Positions 23,657 through 33,953 of a stretch of 64,000 nt of DNA are shown here, one piece after another. Origin of the DNA: Prunus persica (taxonomy: Eukaryota; Streptophyta; Magnoliopsida; Rosales; Rosaceae); assembly GCF_000346465.2 (NCBI RefSeq), contig NC_034009.1, positions 15,354,950 through 15,418,949 of the forward strand, given 5' to 3'. Below the pieces are notes generated by a model that was not told where the DNA came from, ran no database searches, and saw only the letters and a list, made by a program, of their open reading frames with translations. A program made the position numbers and the translations under genes. Positions within the stretch are counted from its first letter, which is position 1. Each line of letters opens with the position of its first letter.

Positions 23657-25604
23657 ATGAAGTGTGAAGGACAGGTGACACCGGAAGTAAGTTCGGAGTT
23701 CAAACCAAAATTGGAACTTGAATTTGACTGCTGTAAGGATGTGTTCAATTTCTATAACATGTATGCCGTGAAAGCCGGATTCGGCATTCGGTGTGCTACA
23801 ATGAAAACATGCACATTGACAGGAGAGGTAACAAGGAAAGAATATGTATGTTGTAAACAAGGGTATTCTTTGATAAGCACTGTTAGTCGTAAGAGAAGAC
23901 AGCGAGGTTGTACTTGAACTGGTTGCAAGGCTGAACTTGCGATTTTGTAGGTAAAAGACAAGAATAAATACATTGTTGTAGGATTCAATGAGGTACACAA
24001 CCATGAAATGACCACAATTGATCAAATCCATCTATTGAGATCTCACTGTAACTTAACAGAGTCTACAAAGGTCTATAGTGCACATATGAGCAAAGTTAAT
24101 ATCCCTATATATAAACAGGTAAGCCTTCTTGAGGTGCAAGTAGGGGAATTGGAAAATATTGGGTTTGTTAAGAGAGATGTCTATAATTATGTAAGGGATG
24201 TGCATGGTGAGGTGATTGGGCATGATGCAAGTTGCTTAAGGAGTATTTCTTGGCTGAGTAAGAAAATAATGAATCATTTTATTTCAAGATGGAGGTAGAT
24301 TCGGAAGGAAGGATGGGTAATATTTTCTGGTCAGATGCAAGGTCAAGACGAGTTTATGGTTTTTTTTTGGAGATGCGGTGGTATTTGATACGACGTTTAA
24401 CATGAACCACTATGGGATGGTCTTTCCGCCTTTGTTAGGCGTTAATATCCATCGACAGACAATGTTGTTTGGTTGTGCGTTCATAACTAGTGAAACCACT
24501 GATTCATTAGTATGGTTATTCGAGGAATTCAAGAAAGCTATGCCAGGTGAGCGACCCAAAATTATCATCACTGATCAAGATGCAGCCATATCAAAGGCAA
24601 TTGCTATAACTTTCCCAACAACATTCCATAGATATTACATATGGTATATCTTGAATAAGTTTATGGAGAAACCCAGCATTGGAGAATGTTTTTCGAAAAT
24701 GTGCAAATGCATATGGGGTATGGATACGAAAGAAGAATTTGATGCGAAATAGGACGAAATCATCACAAACAATGGGCTGAAAGACCTTCCATAGCTGAGC
24801 TCAATTCATGCTTTACGGAAGAATTGGTTTCCATCATATGTAAAGCATGTGCTCTCGGTTGGAATGTCAAGTAGTCAACGGGCTGAAAGCTGTCATTCAT
24901 TTTTCAAACAATATATTAACCGGAAAAACACATTGATGGAATTCATTGTATGTTCTAAAAGAGCTATTGGTTCACAGAGGCATAATGAGTTAATGGCTGA
25001 TCATGTTGATAACAATGAAAAACCTCCACTGTCATTTTGAACACCAATGCAACATCAAATGGCATGCATTTACACTCAGGCAATTCTTGAAATGTTTGAG
25101 AGGGAAGAATTCATAAGCCTTTTATGCTTATTCGAACTTGTAGAGCAAAATGAGACCCACTGCAGGTACAAAGTAAGTGAGTGGGTAAATTCGGGAGGGA
25201 CACGGATGAAGGAGCTTGTGCATGATAGAGATGTCGATAAAGCTTATTACAGCTGCAAAGGATTTGAATTTTGGGGTATTCCGTGCCGACACATCCTAAC
25301 CTTTTTAAGAATGAAGCAGGTTGAGCACTTTCCAGACAAGTACATATTGAAACGATGGCTTCAAAATGCAAAGTGCATCGTAGTATATGATAAGAATGAC
25401 AAAGAAATTAAAGATTGCATTGACGGTTTGCTTTTGGTTAAGAGATTGAAACTTTGCAAAGTTGCAAGTGATTTGATTGATTCGGCTTTGTTGTGTGATG
25501 AAGGTTTTGAGTTGTTGGAAAAATCATTTGAAGACGTTCATGGGAAGCTTACAAGGTTGGTGTCATCAAGAGCTCATATCGAAGAAGAACCCAAGGAGAG
25601 GTAG
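23657..25604 (+). pseudogene. FAR1/FHY3-like MULE transposase, decayed
   Basis: Domains in order: FAR1 DNA-binding (FDCCKDVFNFYNMYAVKAGF, YVCCKQGYS, FNEVHNHEM), MULE transposase (VVFDTTFNMNHYGMVF, PLLGVNIHRQTMLFGCAF, IIITDQDAAISKAI, SSQRAESCHSFFKQYI) and SWIM zinc finger (YSCKGFEFWGIPCRHIL). The order is that of FAR1-related proteins and of the transposases they descend from. The first SWIM Cys (normally CSCK) reads Tyr. There are stops in the FAR1 domain (near 23917 and 23950), a frameshift in the T-run at about 4 kb of T near 24361-24369, and further stops near 24752 and 25040. I cannot tell a dead transposon from a dead FAR1 gene; absence of clear introns and the transposon-rich setting favour a transposon. 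Confidence 0.82.
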
Positions 25605-26400
25605 GAACTAGTTCTCCCCAAGTGAGAATGAGAGATCCACATCAAGTCAAAGCAAAAGGCCATGTGAAAAGAGTTAAAGGACAAAAAGAGAAGGCAGCGG
25701 AACAACATAAACGTCGGTGCACTGAATGTAGGTAGACTGATCATGATAGATTGAGTTGTCCAAAACTTACCAGCCCGTAAGTGAATATGTTGTATATTGT
25801 GCTTTGAATTTTATGTCGTTGTTGTTTATTATTATTATTTTTTGGATGTGGCTGCTCTTCATCTTCCGAGGCAGAAGTTGGTGCTCCAATTGCAGAGAAT
25901 TTGTAGCCCACTCAGAGCATGTAGGCCAGTGAGCCTACTATGATAGAGTCATTTATGCAAGAGTTTGATTTCATTTACGGTCTCGGAGTTTTAATATTTG
26001 TTGATACCTATTTGTGTAAGTTTTGAATGTATCTGGAAGCGTTAGTAAATCTTAGATAAATGCTTCATGTCTATTGATATTGAACTATGGTCTATTAAAC
26101 ACATAAACAGTCAAACTGTGTAAAAACAAAGATACTTTTTCATTCGATAAGTATGAAGTGTCACACACATATCACATGACTTACATTAGGAGATACAAAA
26201 TAATAATAATAAATAAATAAATAAATAAAACTACATTAAAGTCAACAATAAGTTACTCGAAGATCCACTTAGTTCTCAGCATTATAGTTATCACTTTACT
26301 CAAAGCGGCCACGTTCCTCCCAATCTAGAATGAGTTTGTCATTGTAGCAATCCTGACACCACTTTAAGTTTAGGGGTTTACACTCGCAAACAATGAGAGA
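25605..26400. other. 3' region of the FAR1/MULE pseudogene
   Basis: Starts with a basic stretch in the former reading frame (HQVKAKGHVKRVKGQKEK-like) and CTECRTDHDRLSCP-like zinc-knuckle remnant (about 25700-25765), normal at the C-terminus of FAR1-type transposases. The rest is non-coding, with an (AAAT)n tract near 26200-26228. Confidence 0.5.
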
Positions 26401-26459
26401 TGGGGGCTTTGGGGGAGAAGGGGTTGAGGACCGATAATATTGAACATTGTCTGGACCTA

Positions 26460-27179
26460 CCGCGAATAGATCCCTTCACGTCTCACAAAGACGGTCGTGA
26501 AGGAAACCATGCTTGCAATAATTAGGCGTAACTCAAACTTTCGGATCCATATTTGGTTGAAGGTGGATGTCCCGGATGTCCTCTGCTGGTTGATATGGCT
26601 ATTACCAGTCATTATCGTTGCCTTTTGCTGGTTGGTGGCCTTTCTCTGTTTGGTGTACATTGCCGAAGATGATTTCCTGTGCAGAAGACGGGGTTATGGC
26701 ATCCCAGTCAATATCTTTGTGGACTCTGTAGTGAACCGTCAAAATTTCTCAAAACCTTCGTTGAAAGTCACAGACATTGTCTGGCCATACTTGTTGCCTC
26801 CTTTGTGGATGCTCAAAGATTCGTACGTAGCATCCTCCTCTATCATATGCAAATTCTATGCTTTGTGCTTTCTTCTCTGGGCACGAATTCTGTGCATCTC
26901 TTTTCTATAACGCGCTTTGTTAACTTGCCGTGTCAAATAAGCCAACTTCTGCTCAGCTTCGACACACTTCTAAGTCCAATAATGGGCCAAGAAGGAGTTA
27001 TGTTCCAATTTGTTCTTCATATCATTTATTTTCATAGCGGGATCATTGGAGTCCCCCTCGCTTGTGGAGGAGGTTGGAAGAGGCGATGGTGGTGGAAGAG
27101 ACCTTGGATATTCGGGGGCATATTCCCATGACCCATCGGAGTCCCCCTGATTCGTATTGGCACTTGAATTGGCAGACAT
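26460..27179 (-). pseudogene. Unidentified ORF convergent with the FAR1/MULE transposase
   Basis: From ATG at 27179 the minus strand reads MSANSSANTNQGDSDGSWEY, a Pro/Ser-rich stretch (RSLPPPSPLPTSSTSEGDSN), then, with in-frame stops near 26970, 26852 and 26735, a basic helical segment KLAYLTRQVNKARYRKEMHR followed by ESLSIHKGGNKYGQTMSVTF. The frame stays constant through three stops for over 400 bp, which suggests a former coding sequence. I do not recognise the family. It faces the transposase tail to tail, an arrangement reminiscent of two-gene Mutator elements, but homology to mudrB is not claimed. Confidence 0.45.
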
Positions 27180-27387
27180 GTTTTGAAAAAATCTTCAAAT
27201 TGGGGGATTCAGCTAAAGGTTTCTATAGAAAAAGACAACTCCAAAGAAGAGAAAAGAGCAAAGAAGATTTGGATGTAAGACAAAGAGTATCCCATAGCCA
27301 TAAGGCAACGTTTATGTATGATGCCCGGAAGTTTTCATTTTTTATTTTCTTTTTTTGTCCCATTAGTTTTTTCTTTTGTTTTTTGTT

Positions 27388-27404
27388 AAGTAATCGAGTA
27401 TTTG
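27388..27404 (+). repeat. Left copy of a 17-bp target-site duplication
   Basis: AAGTAATCGAGTATTTG here is repeated exactly at 34440-34456, directly after a 13-nt A-run. Together they mark a poly(A) retroposon inserted by target-primed reverse transcription, later enlarged by the copia element. Confidence 0.75.
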
Positions 27405-27439
27405 GTCACTGGAGATATTGTACTCATATTTGGCATTGT

Positions 27440-27589
27440 GTTTTAACGAGGCAACATGAGCGCATTACCCTTATGTCCCAAATAAAGTTGTACTCTTTTT
27501 CCTTCGCTTAGGTTTTTTCCCACTGGGTTTTTCCAAGCAAGGTTTTAATGAGGCAACCAATCTAGGGACATGTGGTCTTCAAGGGGGAG
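27440..27589 (+). repeat. 150-bp extension upstream of the 5' LTR, copy of the internal 3' tail
   Basis: Sequence from GTTTTAACGAGGCAACATGA to the purine tract AAGGGGGAG matches 33804-33953 with one visible difference. The target duplication lies outside this block, so it entered the genome together with the element. This is expected if plus-strand DNA synthesis began at an upstream site and produced an LTR extended at its U3 end. Confidence 0.75.
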
Positions 27590-28004
27590 TGTTGTAAATA
27601 ATATTGGTGAAGCCCACATAAAGAGAAATGATGGAAGAAAAATGATTGTATTAAGTATGGTAGTCAAAAGAAGAAATGATGGTGTTAGAAGTGGGATGAT
27701 TAGTCAAAAGATGAAATTATAATGTTGGGGAGAAATCATTATGTCTCCATTAGAAGCCTTTTACTTTGCCTATAAATAGGCTTGCTCATTCACTTGTAAT
27801 ACACACCAAAGAGAAGAGAAGAAAGAGTGAGGAAAGAAAGAACGGAAGAGAGAAAGAGAAAGAGTGGGAGTCAGAGAGAAGAGAAAGAGTGGAGTCTATC
27901 TGAGGAGAAATTCTGTCAGTGTAAACACTACAAAGAGAAATATAATCTCACTCACAATATTACAGTGGTACTTCTCATCAACTGATTATTCTAGTTTTAT
28001 AACA
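27590..28004 (+). repeat. 5' LTR of copia element 2
   Basis: Starts TGTTGTAAATAATATTGG and ends TTTTATAACA; 415 bp. TATA box TATAAATAG at 27771-27779 marks the promoter in U3. A purine-rich GAGAAAG tract follows it. Confidence 0.9.
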
Positions 28005-28020
28005 CGTTATCAGCACGAGA
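28005..28020 (+). other. Putative primer-binding site of copia element 2
   Basis: CGTTATCAGCACGAGA directly follows the LTR. It is not the usual initiator-Met 3'-end site (TGGTATCAGAGC); the priming tRNA is not identified here. Confidence 0.5.
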
Positions 28021-28065
28021 AGCTCTCAGGTGAAGGTTTTTATCCCCACATTTATTTTATTTATA

Positions 28066-28489
28066 GTATGGAGTAGGTTTATTACCCATACGGCAATATT
28101 TATTTAAAAGGGTAGCGCGGGTTTATCGTCCATGCCTTTACTTTTATTTAAAAGTATGGAGCAGAATTAGTGCCCATACAAGTACATTTACTTTTATTAA
28201 AAGTATGATGTGGAATTAACCCTCATACTTTATGAATTTACTTTACTGTACATTTACTTTTATTAAAAGTATGATGTGGAATTAACCCTCATACTTTATG
28301 AATTTACTTTACTGCACATTTACTTTTATTAAAAGTATGATGTGGAATTAACCCTCATACTTTATATTTCCTTTTATTTAAAGTATGGTGCGGAATTAAC
28401 GTCCATACAGCAAGCAATTTACTTTATGAATTTACTTTATCGCACATTTAATTTTATTTAAGGTATGGTGCGGGTTTATCGTCCATACC
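28066..28489 (+). repeat. Array of eight stem-loops in the RNA leader of copia element 2
   Basis: Between primer site and gag, units of about 50-80 bp each contain an inverted repeat: 28066-28091, 28110-28136 (imperfect), 28154-28179, 28200-28231, 28266-28297, 28332-28363, 28383-28408 and 28462-28489. Arms are GTATGG/CCATAC in some units, AAAGTATGA/TCATACTTT in three, and GGTATGG/CCATACC in the last, i.e. changes on one side are matched on the other. Loops contain GGAATTAA or GGTTTAT. Three central units form a 66-bp tandem repeat. Confidence 0.8.
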
Positions 28490-28604
28490 AGCAAATTCAT
28501 AGCACTTTATTTTTTATCATCAATTAATATACCTGAATAATGAGGGCCTGAAATTCCTATTAATAAGTGGCTTAATGTCCCAGATCTCGAGCCTAAAGTT
28601 TCGG

Positions 28605-29663
28605 ATGGCAAATTTGGCAAAACTAGAGTTTGCTGCCTTGGACCTTTCCGGGGACAACTATTTATCATGGGTCCTGGATGCCAAAATTCATCTACGAGCC
28701 AATGGCCTCGGACAAACAATTGTAGATGAGAATGATGCTTCGCCTGAAGAGAATGCGAAGGCCATGATCTTTCTTCGCCGCCACATCCATGAAGCGCTGA
28801 AGAGCGAATATGTGGTGGTTGATGAACCGTTGGTTCTATGGAAAGCTCTAGGTGAAAGATACGATCACCAGAGGATGGTGACTCTCCCAAGAGCTAGATA
28901 CGAATGGACTCACTTGAGATTTCAAGATTTCAAGTCAGTGTCCGAGTATAACTCTGCTATGCACAGAATTACCTCATTAATGAGGCTATGTGGGGAAGAT
29001 ATATCTGAGGAGGATATGCTCGAAAAAACTCTGAGCACTTTTCATGCTTCAAATGTCTTCCTTCAGCAGCAATACAGACATAGCGGTTTCAAGAAGTACT
29101 CGGAACTTGTATCCTGCCTATTGTTAGCTGAGCAGAATAATGAGCTCTTATTAAAGAATCACCAATCTCGCCCAACAGGCTCAGCACCACTTCCTGAAAT
29201 AAATGCTGCATCTCAGGAAGTGAATGCCACTTCATCTCGTGGTAGTATCCACAAACGTGGGCGAGGGGGCAAGCGTGGCCGCTGGCAAGGAAGCAGAAAA
29301 GATCGTGGTGCTCGTTCAGAGGGTTTCGGTCCAAGAAGCGGTCCATCCACGAATGGCAAAAATACATCCCGTAATAAGGGAAAGGCACAGATGAGCCATG
29401 TGCCTAGAAATGTTGAAAGCACTTGTCACAGATGTGGTGCAAAGGGACACTGGGTGCGCGCATGTCGTACGCCCAAGCATTTGGCGGATCTCTATCAAGC
29501 TTCACTTAAGAACAGGAAAGTGGAGATAAATTATATTGATCATGCTCCACCAGCCACAGATGGCTCATCAGAAATATCGCGTCAGCTAAACAAGACGCAT
29601 CTGGATGTTTCTGACTTTGTTACTGAAAAAGGGAATGAAGCTTCTGAGTCCGAATTAGATTAA
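28605..29663 (+). CDS. Gag polyprotein of copia element 2
   Basis: Structural gag protein, 352 aa from the ATG at 28605 (MANLAKLEFAALDLSGDNYL matches the usual gag start; an in-frame ATG ten codons upstream is less likely). Capsid motifs: VLDAKIHLRANGLG, LVLWKALGERYDHQR and YEWTHLRFQDFKSVSEYN. A basic Arg/Gly region (GRGGKRGRWQGSRK) precedes an intact CX2CX4HX4C zinc knuckle, CHRCGAKGHWVRAC. Complete and uninterrupted, ending at a stop 26 bp before the pol frame, which lies in another phase. Confidence 0.9.
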   Translation: MANLAKLEFAALDLSGDNYLSWVLDAKIHLRANGLGQTIVDENDASPEENAKAMIFLRRHIHEALKSEYVVVDEPLVLWKALGERYDHQRMVTLPRARYEWTHLRFQDFKSVSEYNSAMHRITSLMRLCGEDISEEDMLEKTLSTFHASNVFLQQQYRHSGFKKYSELVSCLLLAEQNNELLLKNHQSRPTGSAPLPEINAASQEVNATSSRGSIHKRGRGGKRGRWQGSRKDRGARSEGFGPRSGPSTNGKNTSRNKGKAQMSHVPRNVESTCHRCGAKGHWVRACRTPKHLADLYQASLKNRKVEINYIDHAPPATDGSSEISRQLNKTHLDVSDFVTEKGNEASESELD

Positions 29664-29689
29664 ATTCCTTAATGTACTATTTGTATTAG

Positions 29690-31132
29690 ATGAAGTGTTG
29701 TTTAATTTTTCATCCAATAAAAGTGGTAATGTTTTCTTCTTTATTGATTACAGTGTGTGTGTGCTTATTTGAAGGCATGGATGTAAATTATGGATGCCCT
29801 CAAAACAAAGGTTATGGCAAAAATATTTGTCTCGCAGACAGTGCGACTACTCATACGATCCTTCAAGATCGGAAGTATTTCTCAAAATTAATGCTTACAA
29901 AAGCAAAGGTAACAACCATATCAGGTCCTGCAGATCTGATTGAAGGCTCAGGAATAGCCCAAATTATGTTACCAAATGGAACAATACTATCCATTCCAGA
30001 TGCTTCGTATTCATCTAACTCCAGAAGGAATCTATTGAGTTTCAAAGATATACGTTTGAATGACTACCATGTTGAAACAAAGAAAGAGAAAAACATGGAA
30101 TATCTTTGCATTACCTCCAGTGATACCCAAAAGCGTATACTGGAGAGGCTTTGTGCGCTCTCATTAGGGTTGTATTATACAACCATACGGACAATTGAGG
30201 CACATAGTGTCATGGACCAAGAGTCCATTGACTCAAATGCTTTTAAGCTTTGGCATGACAGGTTGGGTCATCCTGGATCCACCATGATGCGTAGAATCAT
30301 CACCAACTCTAAAGGACATCCCTTGTTGACTAAACACATTATGTTATCAAGTGACATCTTTTGCCAAGCTTGTTCACAAGGGAAGTTGGTGATCAGAACA
30401 TCACAACCGAAAGTTGATGTTGAGTCTCCATCATTTTTGCAGAGAATTCAAGGGGACATTTGTGGACCTATTCATCCCCCATGTGGACCATTTCGGTACT
30501 TTATGGTCTTGGTGGACGCATCTACTCGATGGTCACATGTTTGTCTTTTGTCTACTCGGAATATGGCATTTGCTAGACTTTTGGCTCAGATAATTAAATT
30601 ACGAGCCCAATTCCCAGATTATCCCATTAAGTCAATCAGACTCGATAATGCTGGTGAATTTACATCTCAAACTTTTGATGACTACTGCATGTCACTAGGC
30701 ATTGACATTGAACACCCTGTTCCCCATGTGCATACTCAAAATGGCTTGGCAGAAGCTTTAATTAAGCGCCTTCAATTGATAACACGCACTTTGCTAATGA
30801 AAACAAAGTTGCCAGTTTCTGCTTGGGGATATGCCATTTTACATGCAGCATCACTTGTGCGATTGAGGCCCGTCGCCAACAATCAATATTCTCCAATACA
30901 ACTCGTATTGGGGAATCAACCAAACATTTCACATTTAAGAATTTTTGGGTGTGCGGTATATGTGCCCATTGCACCACCGCAACGTACTAAGATGGGCCCT
31001 CAACGCAGATTGGAAATTTATGTTGGTTTTGAGTCACCATCTATCATCAGATATCTGGAACCCCTGACGGGTGATTTTTTACCGCACGGTTTGCGGATTG
31101 CCATTTTGATGAGACAATCTTCCCATCATTAG
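29690..31132 (+). CDS. Pol N-terminal part: protease, pre-integrase, integrase (copia element 2)
   Basis: Open 480-codon frame. Protease motif CLADSATTHTIL, pre-integrase FKLWHDRLGHPGS, zinc motif ending CQACSQGKL, and an integrase core with all three acidic residues: IQGDICGPI, SIRLDNAGEFTS and QNGLAEALIKRL. LRIFGCAVYVPI marks the end of the core. The true start is uncertain; the first clearly homologous residues are VNYGCPQNKGYG. The frame leaves the family sequence in the T-run at about 31073-31080 (a 1-nt indel) and ends at 31132, while the RT domain continues further on. Confidence 0.88.
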   Translation: MKCCLIFHPIKVVMFSSLLITVCVCLFEGMDVNYGCPQNKGYGKNICLADSATTHTILQDRKYFSKLMLTKAKVTTISGPADLIEGSGIAQIMLPNGTILSIPDASYSSNSRRNLLSFKDIRLNDYHVETKKEKNMEYLCITSSDTQKRILERLCALSLGLYYTTIRTIEAHSVMDQESIDSNAFKLWHDRLGHPGSTMMRRIITNSKGHPLLTKHIMLSSDIFCQACSQGKLVIRTSQPKVDVESPSFLQRIQGDICGPIHPPCGPFRYFMVLVDASTRWSHVCLLSTRNMAFARLLAQIIKLRAQFPDYPIKSIRLDNAGEFTSQTFDDYCMSLGIDIEHPVPHVHTQNGLAEALIKRLQLITRTLLMKTKLPVSAWGYAILHAASLVRLRPVANNQYSPIQLVLGNQPNISHLRIFGCAVYVPIAPPQRTKMGPQRRLEIYVGFESPSIIRYLEPLTGDFLPHGLRIAILMRQSSHH

Positions 31133-31210
31133 GTGGAGAAAAATCTGTGTCTAAAGAACAAGGCAAACTCATTCCTGAAAAACGACATGAATTATCGTGG
31201 AATGTATCCA

Positions 31211-31944
31211 CATTGTCTCATCTCGATCCTTATACTGCTCAATGCGAAAACGAAGTGAGAAGGATCGTTCACCTCCAAAGTATTGCAAATCAGATGCCAG
31301 ATGCATTTAATGATGCAGCAAAGGTGACGAAATCTCATATCCCAGCTGCAAATGCACCCGCACGGATTGATGTCCATAATGGACAAGGCAATGTGCCAGC
31401 AAATGGTTCATCTGTTGCAGGCCTGAAGTGTGGCAGACCACTAGGCTCAAAGGATTCAGTTCCTCGAAAGAGGAAGTTGATGGACAAAATGAATCCAAAT
31501 GAAATAAATAGAGAGCCCACAATTCATAATTCAAATGCCCCCAAAGAGGGACAGGTACTTCCTGAAAAGGAAAACGTCATTGTCTCATCTCGATCCTTAT
31601 ACTGCTCAATGCGAAAACGAAGTGAGAAGGATCATTCACCTCCAAAGTATTGCAAATCAGATGCCAGATGCATTTAATGATGCAGCAAAGGTGACGAAAT
31701 CTCATATCCCAGCTGCAAATGCACCCGCACGGATTGATGTCCATAATGGACAAGGCAATGTGCCAGCAAATGGTTCATCTGTTGCACGCCTGAAGCGTGG
31801 CAGACCACTAGGCTCAAAGGATTCAATTCCTCGAAAGAGGAAGTTGATGGACAAAATGAATCCAAATGAAATAAATAGAGAGCCCACAATTCATAATTCA
31901 AATGCCCCCAAAGAGGGACAGGTACTTCCTGAAAAGGAAAACGT
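31211..31944 (+). repeat. Tandem duplication of 367 bp inside pol
   Basis: 31211-31577 and 31578-31944 are near-identical direct copies (few substitutions, e.g. CAGGCCTGAAGTGTGG versus CACGCCTGAAGCGTGG). The word CATTG occurs at both borders and again after copy 2 (31945), a microhomology at the junction. It covers the linker between integrase and RT. Because 367 is not a multiple of 3, the duplication shifts the frame. Confidence 0.92.
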
Positions 31945-33727
31945 CATTGGTGAGACAAGTGCCCTTGGAGTGGCAACTGTACCTGAAAGTCAAGAAATCT
32001 CCATAAATTATGCGTCCACTGATGAATTGTGGAGTAGAAATGAGATAATAAAAAATGATGATATTGAGCCATGCTCTATTAATGAATGTACACAGAGGCA
32101 AGATTGGCCCAAGTGGAAAGATGCAATCCAGGCAGAATTAAATTCTTTGGAAAAAAGGAGTGTTTTTGGACATATTATTCCAACTCCACCCAATGTGAAC
32201 CCTGTAGGTTACAAGTGGGTATTTACAAGAAAGCGCAATGAGAAAAATGAGATCTCAAGGTATAAAGCGCGACTCGTTGCGCAAGGTTTTTCACAAAGGC
32301 CTGGAATTGATTATGTGAAAACGTACTCTCCAGTAATGGACACAATTACATTCCGTTACTTAATAAGTTTGGCGGTTTCGGAAAAACTTGAAATTAGACT
32401 CATGGATGTCATTACTGCATATCTGTATGGAGAATTGGATACAGATAGATACATGAAAGTTCCAGAAGGATTCAAGCTGCCTGAAGCAGCCAGAAATAAA
32501 CCACGGGGCATGTTCTCAGTTAAATTGAGAAGATCATTATATGGGCTAAAACAATCTGGACGAATGTGGTACAATCGTCTCAGTAAGTATTTACTGAAGG
32601 AAGGATACACAAATAATCCTATTTGCCCATGTGTGTTTATTAAGAAATCAGAGTCTGGATTTGCGATAGTGGCAGTATATGTCGACGACATGAACCTGAT
32701 TGGAACTTCTGAAGAGCTTCAAAAGACTGCTGATTATCTCAAACGTGAATTTGAGATGAAAGACCTTGGAAAGACAAAATATTGTCTTGGCTTGCAGATT
32801 GAGCATAGTGCTAATGGAATTTTGGTGCATCAATCAAATTATACTGAAAAGGTATTGAAACGGTTTGGCATGGATAAAGCCCATCTACTTAGCACTCCAA
32901 TGGTCGTTCGGTCGCTTGACACTAAGAAAGACCCATATCGTCCAAAAGGGGATGATGAAATGGTCCTTGGTCCAGAAGTACCATATCTTAGTGCAATAGG
33001 TGCTTTATTGTACCTGGCACAATGTACCAGACCAGACATGTCATTTTCAGTAAATCTGTTAGCAAGGTACAGTTCTGCTCCAACAAAGCGACATTGGACC
33101 GGCATCAAACATGTTCTACGATACCTTCGTGGGACAACAGACATGGGCTTATTCTATTCCAATGAATCGACCAGCTCCCAGAGTATTGTTGGTTATGCAG
33201 ATGCAGGATATCTCTCTGATCCACATCAAGGACGATCACAGACTGGGTATGTATTTACATGCGGAGGAACTGCAATCTCATGGCGCTCAACGAAACAAAC
33301 ACTAGTGGCCACATCTTCCAATCACTCAGAAATACTTGCCCTCCATGAAGCCAGTCGTGAATGCGTTTGGTTAAGGTCGGTGATCCATCACATCCGAAGC
33401 ACGTGTGCCCTACCCTCAACAACAGACACTCCAACAATCCTGAATGAGGACAATGCAGCTTGTATTGCTCAGATCACAGGAGGGTATATCAAGGGTGACA
33501 GGACTAAGCACATATCACCAAAGTTTTTCTATACACACGAGCTCCAGAAGAGTCAAGAAATCAAAGTCAGACAAATCCGCTCAAGCGATAACCTGGCAGA
33601 TCTCTTCACTAAATCATTGCCGAAATGTACATTCCAAAAGTTAGTGCATGGCATCGGATTACGACAACTCTGTAAGAAATCAAGTTGGAGCATGCAAAAT
33701 CAGGGGGAGCATTCAAGAGTCCTCTAA
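31945..33727 (+). pseudogene. Reverse transcriptase and RNase H (copia element 2)
   Basis: RT motifs: WPKWKDAIQAELNSLEKRSV, NPVGYKWVFTRKRNEK, ARLVAQGFSQRPGIDY, KLRRSLYGLKQSGRMWYNRL, AVYVDDMNLIG (catalytic YVDD), TRPDMSFSVNLLARY. RNase H motifs: VGYADAGYLSDPHQGRSQTG, SNHSEILALHEASRECVWL, NEDNAACIAQ, DRTKHISPKFFYTHEL and NLADLFTKSLPK. This part is intact from the duplication to the stop at 33725-33727. It is in the integrase phase again, but only because the T-run indel and the 367-bp duplication offset each other; the stretch between is out of frame. Confidence 0.9.
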
Positions 33728-33944
33728 CACAGGACATATGCGCGTTGTACTCTTTTTCCTTCGACTAGGGTTTTTTTTTCCTCACCGGGTTTTTCCTAGC
33801 AAGGTTTTAACGAGGCAACATGAGTGCATTACCCTTATGTCCCAAATAAAGTTGTACTCTTTTTCCTTCGCTTAGGTTTTTTCCCACTGGGTTTTTCCAA
33901 GCAAGGTTTTAATGAGGCAACCAATCTAGGGACATGTGGTCTTC

Positions 33945-33953
33945 AAGGGGGAG
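33945..33953 (+). other. Polypurine tract of copia element 2
   Basis: AAGGGGGAG immediately before the 3' LTR. A related repeat unit upstream (33757-33830, CACCGGGTTTTTCCTAGCAAGG) precedes the point where the 5' extension starts, and may have acted as a second priming site. Confidence 0.8.
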
